Positions 56,805-64,000 of a DNA stretch of 64,000 nt are shown one piece after another. The position numbers and the translations under genes are program-made. Numbering within the stretch: the stretch's first letter is position 1; the number at the start of each line of letters is the position of its first letter. The notes beneath the pieces were generated by a model. It did not search any database. It had not been told where the DNA came from and was given only the letters and a program-made list of their open reading frames with translations. Source of the stretch: Cristatella mucedo (Eukaryota > Bryozoa > Phylactolaemata > Cristatellidae); NCBI GenBank assembly GCA_009760855.2, contig WPIO01000203.1, positions 248,001-312,000 of the forward strand. The letters are read 5' to 3'.

Positions 56805-57250
56805 TGTAAGTCCACAAAGTCAAAAAGATCATGTGGTTGTTACGCAGGAGAGTTTTGTGTAGCTCACTCACAGCCTAAGCGGCTTTCGGTACGCATTCGG
56901 TAGCCAACAGACTTCGTCTCACGCAACAAAGAGAAAGTGGGAAGCATAGCAGTGTCAGGAGAGCAGTTGAGGTAGTGAGTAGCCTAGAAGTAGCAGCTCA
57001 GGATCGCTGGCAAGGATTTGCAATAGTCGGCAGTTGGTAAGTAGTTGTCGTTGCGTAAGAATTGTGGAAGCGAGTTACACAATCTAGGACCGGCAGAGCT
57101 AAAGCTTCTTTCACCAACTGTCTTTAAGCAGAGGAATAGCACAGCTAATTTATTGTCCACACAGGACCTAAGGGCGCAAACAGGCTGAAACTGATGCAGC
57201 AGTTCAGCTAGGTACGAAGGAGCCAAGCCGTGGCAGGCTTTGTGGGTAGC
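56805..57250 (-). mobile_element. LINE family 2 3' fragment
   Basis: Its 3' end abuts the polypurine block at 56,805. The peptide includes APSYLAELLHQFQPV and CVDNKLAVLFL. With the copy ending at 54,865 it brackets the microsatellite, both 3' ends facing inward. Confidence 0.85.
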
Positions 57251-57311
57251 ATAGACACAGGGAGAGTGAGAAAGAGAGAGAGAGAGAGAGAGTGAAAGAG
57301 GTAGATAGAAC

Positions 57312-58252
57312 TTGCTAGTTATGGGCTAAACCAGTGTGATTCGCAAATTAGAAAGGCTGACGCTCAAAATTGGCTCTGCCAGCATATCTCCCGTGTAATC
57401 AGCTCAAAATATAGGTGCCATATTCCAAAGCGACCTCTCGTTAGACGACAATATCGGCTCGACAGTCAAATCTGCCTATTTCCAGCTAAATAACATTGCT
57501 AAAATTCGTTCTTGTTTAGATAAGGATACCACGTCTAAGTTGGTCCATGCATTCGTGACATCACGTCTCGACTCCTCCAACTCACTGCTTGATTGCCTAC
57601 CAGCGTGTGCGAACCGGCGATTGCAGCTAGTGCCAAACTCAGCAGCTAGGCTGTCTGTCGTGGGCATCACAGTTGCCACATTACACCACTTCTCGCCGAC
57701 CCGCACTGGCAATCAGTCAAGCAACGGATTGAATTCAAGATTTTGTCGCTCACTTTTAGGTGACTTCTTTCTTTGGCTCCTGCCTATCTCTTAGATCTAC
57801 TCCCTCATGAAGCCAAGTATCGTACCGCCCGCTTTTCGGAATCCAACAGTCTAAAAAAACCTCGTATAAACCTCAAATCCTTTGGAGACCGTGCATTTAG
57901 TTCGTATGCTCCCAAAGCCTGGAACTCCCTCCCAACCTGCGTCAGAACATCCCCTGACCTGACCACATTTAAAAGGAACTTAAAACACACCTATTTAGGA
58001 CAGCATTTAGTGGGTCCCTGTGATTCGTCCTTCACGTGCTTATGCGTGCTGACACTGTGCATGCTGCCACTAACCACACTTGTATGCTGACCCTGTGCAT
58101 GTCACCCCTAACCATGTTATCCATTTTGATTGTTTTTCAAGCATGATTTTACTTACCATTCAATTGCATTTCCCCTTGCAGCAAATGTAAAGCGCCTCGA
58201 AAGAGATTAAGTTCTCTGAGGGCGCTTTATCAAGTACATTATTACTATTATT
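57312..58252 (+). mobile_element. LINE family 1 copy L10
   Basis: Runs from the 'LLVMG' region ('cttgctagttatgggc') through the RT C-terminus (frames 57,540-57,794 and 57,773-58,090) to the (ATT)n tail. Frameshifts near 57,650 and 57,770. Confidence 0.88.
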
Positions 58253-58255
58253 AAA

Positions 58256-59917
58256 TCCAGCGATCGGTGGTGGCAGTAGTCTATAGCCCACGAAGAACCA
58301 ATCCCTCTTATGTCTCAGTCTTCTCCGATCTCATTTCTATTCTGTGTGCAATTGAATCGATCTTTCTTCATTATGGGTGACTTCAGAATTCATTTTGATA
58401 ACTTATCTGAAGGCTTCTGCACTAAGTTTTGTGCATAGACTGAAGCATTGTCTCTTGTGGCTCATGTACATGCCCAACTCAAATCAAGGGTCACACACTC
58501 GACCAAATTTTCCCATACAATTGCACTTTGTCATAACCAGTTTTTACCAAATGCTGCTTATCTGACCGCATGCAGATTCATTAAGTCTGCAATGTGTGCC
58601 CATCCTCTCCTCATCTAAAGTCTCCTGTGATTCGCGAAACCTCAAGACCCTTGACATCGACACTGTCCATACGGTAATTACTGCTTTGCGTCTGCTGCTC
58701 AGTCATTTTTCTAACATATCATATTTGGTAGATTGCTACAGCATGACACTAGCTGACTCACTTGACGAGTTTGCCAATTTGACAAAGCACACTGTGCGCC
58801 TCTGCCTAGACGGCCTACTGTTTACCCCAGACATTAAACCAGCTATGCCTTCTAACTAAAAGCTTAAAAAAGCAAACAAAAGATTCGGGCTGAGGGTCCA
58901 TTAACAGAAACACAAAGACTATTTTAGTTCGTTCCTATCGATCCTAGCAAAGGCCAATTCTACTTCTACAAAAAAACATTGTTGAATCGCTGATTCACAA
59001 TCCAAAAATGCCGATGTCGACGTCAAACCATTTCCTCAGCCGTTCCAAAATTAGCTACTTACCCAATATCCCTGTGATGATCTATCTGACCGCTTCTCTA
59101 TATTTTTGTCCTGAAGATATAGATGATCAAGGAGTTTATCCTTACGATAGCACCTCCCCCTGGAATGCTGTCCCTTAATTTCTTGCAGAACCTCAATGTC
59201 AACACTTAAGGTCCCTAGTGGCTATGAATGTAGTGTCCTGAAGTTTGTATCCCAATCAAAAAAGACAACTTGCCTTTTGCAACCCGATTTCATTGTCCAT
59301 CTTCTACGATGCATTGATCTGCTGCTGCTATGTGTAAATAACATCACTAATATTTCCTTCGCCTGAGTTCATGTCCCAACACCTCTCAAAAGGGCTGTAG
59401 TTAGAGAGCTACTCAAGAAAGCAACACTAGACCAAGAGAACTTTAGCAACTACTGCCTACTCTCCCTTCTACCGTTCTTATCGAAGACACTGGAACGAGT
59501 CGTGGGAAACCAGCTGAACCCTTATATTGAAACTTCGAGCCTTGCTGATAAGTTCGAGACTTGTTTTAGAGCTAATCACTCCACAGTGTCAGCATTGCTT
59601 TGGTCGGGTCGACAACCCTTACTTAGGAATGTAGACTTGGGTAGAGTATTTCTGCTTGTTTTGCTCAATCTTTAGGCAGCGTTTGATACTATTGGTCACT
59701 GAGTTTTTCTTGATGAATCTAATCTTGCCATGTCTTACTGGCACTGCGTTGCAATGGCTAAGGGTCCCATCTCAGTGGGGGACTTTAGTGTAATAATGTG
59801 TATCGATAAAGATCATCCAAGGCACCTCTGAAATATGGGCTACCTCAGGGCTCGAGTGCATGGTTTCACTTTTCATGGTTTATACTCTTCCTCTTGCGGA
59901 TGTAATTGCCAAGCATA
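58256..59917 (+). mobile_element. LINE family 1 copy L11, endonuclease to RT core
   Basis: The only copy here showing the upstream region. An AP-endonuclease fragment with VVAVVYSPRRTNPS and MGDFRIHFDN lies at about 58,265-58,395. A linker follows, then the RT N-terminus with LPFLSKTLERVV and LADKFETCF. It stops at 'gccaagca' (59,917), where another element begins, and resumes at 62,080. Confidence 0.8.
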
Positions 59918-61436
59918 TAATAATAATGCCCTTAATAAAGCACCTTCAGAGAACTCAATCTCTTTCTTGGCGCTTCACATTTGCTGCAAAGGGAAATGCA
60001 ATTGAATGGTGAGTAATATCATGCTTGATAAACAAACAAAATGAATAACATAGTTAGGGGTGACATGCACAGGGTCAGCATGCAAGTGTGGTTAGTGGCA
60101 GCATGCACAGTGTCAGTACGCATAAGCACATCAAGGACGAATCACAGGGACCCACTAAATGCTGTCCTAAAAAGATTTTGTTAAGTCTTTTTTAAATCTG
60201 GTCAAGTCAGGGGATGTTCTGAGGCAGGTCGGAGGGAGTTCCAGGCTTTGGGAGCATACGAACTAAATGCACGGTCTCCAAAGGTATAGGGGTTTGTAGG
60301 AGGTATTGGTAAACTGTTGGATTCCGAAAAGCGGGTGGTACGATGCTCGGCCTGATTAGGAAGTATATCTGAGTGATAGGCTGGAGCCAAAAAATGAAGT
60401 GACTTGAAAGTGAGCGACAAAACCTTGAAGTCCAGCTGTTGCTTGACTGGTAGCCAGTGCAGGTCGGCGAGAAGTGTAGTAATGAGGCTACTGTGATGCT
60501 CTCAACAGACAAGTCTAGCTGCAGAGTTTCGCACAAGCTGCAATCGCCTGATCGCACATGCTGGTGGGCCAGTAAGAAGTGAGTTGCAGAAGTCGAGACG
60601 GGATGTCACGAATGCATCGACCAACTTGGACCCGGTATTGTCATCTAAACAAGCCCAAATTTTAGCAATGTTATGAAGCTAGAAATAGGCAGATTTGACT
60701 GTGGAGCTGATATGGTCGTCTAACGAGAGGTCACTTTGGAATATGACACCTAGATTTCAAGCTGATTCAACTGGAGATATGCTGGCAAGCCAATTTTGAC
60801 CGTCAGCCTTTCCAATTTCAGGATCCCACAGGGTTTGCCCTTATCTAGTAAGTTAGTTTTTATCATAGTTTAGTTCTAGAAAATTTGCTGCCATCCATGT
60901 GCGGATGTCCTCAATACATGCAACAAGGGAGTTGAGAGAATCCGAGGTGCTCTAAGGCTGGGAGGAATCAAACCAAAGGTACAAATGAGTGTCATCCACA
61001 TAGAAGTGAATGCATAGATTGTGCTTGGCAATCACATCAGCAAGAAGGAGAGTATAGAAGTAAAAAGAACCGAACCGATCACGGAGCCTATACGTACCCA
61101 TATTTCAGAGGCACCTCAGATGATTTTTGTTTTTTCACGTCAATACTCTGGAGTCTCTCAGTGAGATAGGACCTGAACCACCACAGAGCAGGGCCAGTGA
61201 TGCCCAGGCGAGATGAGCAAAACACTCAGAGACACTCTACCCGTGTCTGCATTCCTAAGCAGGTCGTTGTATATCGTAAGCAATGCTTACTCTGTGGAGG
61301 GATTAGTTTTAAAGCCAGACTGGAATTTACTAGCAAGGTGTGAGGTTTTGATATATGAGTTCAGCTGGTCCGCCTCGACCCGTTCCAGTGTCTTTGATAG
61401 GAATGATAGACGAGAAACTGGGCGGGCACATGTAAT
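59918..61436 (-). mobile_element. LINE family 1 copy L12, nested in L11
   Basis: An AAT tail at 59,918 is followed by 3' UTR, the RT C-terminus (60,202-60,557) and the RT core to about 61,436. Many indels. Opposite in orientation to L11. Confidence 0.85.
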
Positions 61437-61439
61437 GTT

Positions 61440-62078
61440 TTTCCGTTTGTAACTCCACAAGGCCATCAGGACTGCACGGGTGTTACACAGCAGAGTTTTA
61501 TATAGCCAACTCACAGCCTACGCGGCTTTTGGTAGCCAACAGACTTCATCTCAAGCAACAAAGTGAAAATGGGAAGCATAGCAGAGTCATAAGAGTAGTT
61601 AAGGTAGTCAGCAGCACATAAGAAGCAAATTAGGACCCCTTAAAGGAGGAGCCATAGTCGCCAGCAGAAAAGCGATTGTCGTTGCCTAAGAATTATGGAA
61701 GCGAGTTTCACAGGGGCTGCAGAGCTTAAACTTCTGTGGCAAATGTTACTTAAGCTGAGGAATGGAACACCTAGTTTTTTGTTCATACAGGATCCAAGGG
61801 CACGAAGTGGCTGAAACTCGTCCACCAGTTCAGCAAGGTATGGAGGAGTAAAGCCTAGGGGGGCCTTGTGGGTCAGCATAAGAACTTGGCTCTGCATCCG
61901 TTGATCAACCGGCAGCCGTCCTAGCTCTTTCAGCAAAGGAGACGCGTGTTCAAAGCTCTGTGACTTGAAAACTAGCCTTGCAGCCATAGTCATAGCCAGC
62001 TGCTGCGGCCCAGTTGCTTTCTTTGGTAGCCCACCTAAAAGGGAAAAACAATAATTAAGCCGAGAAGAACTTAGGAGC
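61440..62078 (-). mobile_element. LINE family 2 copy nested in L11
   Basis: Minus-strand frame 61,640-62,080 with SSSRLNYCFSLLGGLPKKA and LLKELGRLPVDQRMQS. Its 3' end directly abuts the 5' end of L12. Confidence 0.85.
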
Positions 62079-62079
62079 A

Positions 62080-63180
62080 CAATCTAGGCTTACATATCCT
62101 TGTGGATGACACTCAGTTGTACCTTCGCTTTCCTTCCTCCTAGCCCTCGAGCATATCGAATTCTCTCAACTCCCTTGCTGCATGTACTGATGACAGACGC
62201 ACATGGGATGCACCAAAATTTTCTAAATTGAATGCTGATGAAACCAAATTACTAGTTTGGGCAAACGATATGGTGTTCATAAATTGGAAAGGCTAGCGCT
62301 TTAAATCGTCTCTGCTAGTGTGTCTCCTGTTGAATCTGCACCCAATCTAGGTGTCTCGTTCTAAAGTGACCTTTCATCAGACGACCCCATCAGCTCCACA
62401 ATCAAGTCAGCCAACTTTCAGCTACATAACATTACTTTAATTCGGGCGTGTTTAGGCAGACATACCACATCTAAACTGGCCCCAGCATTTGACATCCCAT
62501 CTGGACTTCTGTAATCCACTACTGCTGATCTACCGGCATATGCAATCACGCACTTCCACCTGGTGCAAAATTCTGCAGCTAGGCTTGTTTGTCGTGAGCA
62601 TCGCAGTTGCTACATCACACTATTACTCGCCAATCTGTACCGGCTTCCATCCAACCAATGCTTCGACGTCAAGATTTTCTTCCTTACTTTTAGGTCTCTT
62701 CATTAATTTGCTCCAGCCTACCTGTCCGATCTGCTTCTCCACCAGGCTAAGCATCGTGTCACCAGCTATTCGGAATGTAACTGTTTACCTGTATCGCATA
62801 CAAACCTCAAATCCGTTGGACACCGTGCCTTCAAGTTCGTATTCTCCCCAAGCCTGAAAATCACTCCTGAGTTCAGTCAATTTATAGAAACTCCCGGACT
62901 TGACCACATTCGAAAGCAATTAATAATGCACCTATTTATGACAGCATTTAGTGGGTCCCTGTGTTTCGTCCTTTTTATGCTAACTCATGATGACACTGCA
63001 TGCTCCCAGTAACCAGACTTGCATGTTGACCCTGCGAATGGCACCTTTAACCACAGTGTTCGTGTTTGTATCGAGCATGCTTCCACTAGCCAACTGATTG
63101 TGTTTCTTATCCAGCCAATTTAAAGTGCCTAGAAAGAGGTTGAGTTCCCTGAGGGCACTTTAGCAACCGCCTTTTTATTA
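62080..63180 (+). mobile_element. LINE family 1 copy L11, continuation
   Basis: Resumes with 'gcacaatctaggct', exactly the sequence expected after the interruption at 59,917. It runs through the YADD region (broken), RT C-terminus and 3' UTR to 'gagggcactttagcaaccgcc'. Confidence 0.8.
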
Positions 63181-64000
63181 AGCAGAGACACATCAACTGT
63201 CGAGAGTGGTATTTGGAAGTTTGATAAAGAAAGATCAAACGTGGGCAGCTGTCAGTCTTGAGTGGTGGACAGCCATGGCTGTTCTTTTGCAACCCAGGCC
63301 TAATTATCCATATCAGTTTGTGCCAGGGAGTCGCGACATTCAAAACGTTTGGTTAGAATTGTGAATGCCGGTTAGGTACTATTATCGTGTAAACCTATTA
63401 ATTTTCTGAAAACCTGAAGAATCTTTCCATATCCGTTAGCCCTAAAGTTAGAATATCGGAGGCTCGTGTACTACCTGGCGATGCTGTGTCGTCATGCTTC
63501 TGCTGGCTCTATGCTTTGGCTCATCAACAGCTCCTGCGAAGTCTTAAGCAAGGGTCCGATTTACTGGAGTTATTCACTAGCTATATCACGATTTACTAGC
63601 GTTAGCCCTGATCCAAAACCGTCGAGAAACATGATATCGGCTCTGGATTGAAAAGTGTGGTCATCGACTACTCGTATCACCTATGGAGAAGATATCTCTG
63701 TGTCACTGCTTCAAGAAATCATTATCAAATTGTGCACTATGCCAGACGAGAGTACCTGCGGCAATGTGGTTGTCTCTATTCAAGTGCTTTAAAAATCGCT
63801 CTAATAGAATCAATGACCACGAGTTAGTGATGTACATGGTATCCTGACTCGATCAGCAGGATTAAGGAAACAAGTATCATGCTTAGACTGTCATGCTAAA
63901 GCAATCGCACCGGATCTCATGGCCATTGGTTATCAGGAAAGTTGGCTAGTAGCATAGAATGAATCCTGCACAGCTTTGCATGTGCACCACACAGATCAAG
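63181..64000. other. Featureless end of window
   Basis: No recognisable feature. Confidence 0.4.

Noticed and set aside
54791-56815. Long serine/leucine-rich minus-strand frames
   Set aside because: They are translations of GA/GATA microsatellites.
1-64000. CRISPR arrays or bacterial operons
   Set aside because: No regularly spaced direct repeats with unique spacers, and no ribosome-binding-site-type gene spacing outside the compact viral element.

Overview
The window reads as nuclear DNA of an invertebrate metazoan; the species cannot be named from it. The evidence is 5'-truncated non-LTR retrotransposons of CR1/L2 type, tRNA-derived SINEs, large microsatellites, and a decayed calmodulin-like gene with a spliceosomal intron. 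There is no bacterial gene organisation and no clear rRNA or tRNA gene. I found no intact host protein-coding gene; most of the window is repeat-derived or featureless.

The main content is an AT-rich island at about 16.64-30.95 kb, sharply different in base composition from both flanks. It is a decayed endogenous dsDNA virus or transposon of the Polinton/Maverick-adintovirus type. Recognisable parts are a jelly-roll major capsid protein cut off at the left breakpoint, three penton-like proteins, an A32/FtsK-type packaging ATPase, an adenain-type cysteine protease, a parvovirus-VP1-like phospholipase A2 protein, a zinc-ribbon protein, three fibre-like proteins with phage-tail-type repeats, an HNH endonuclease with an AP2-like tail, and several unrecognised basic, coiled-coil or membrane proteins. 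Together they form a virion assembly and entry module. No DNA polymerase B or integrase is present. Many genes share a short TATAGA-type element directly before the start codon, which looks like a common late promoter. Nearly every gene carries a stop, a frameshift or a lost start, and a LINE has inserted into one of them.

Layout: 1-1.89 kb, a dispersed duplication whose partner lies at 47.79-50.49 kb. 1.9-15.3 kb, scattered LINE copies and a SINE. 16.64-30.95 kb, the viral element, ending at a palindrome. 31-35 kb, host sequence with a degenerate 20-bp minisatellite and the calmodulin-like pseudogene. 36.4-43.2 kb, a cluster of two LINE families plus a SINE with a target-site duplication. 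43-53 kb, mostly featureless, with microsatellites and the second duplication copy. 53-63.2 kb, LINE fragments, a roughly 1.9-kb polypurine microsatellite block, and a long LINE broken by nested insertions.
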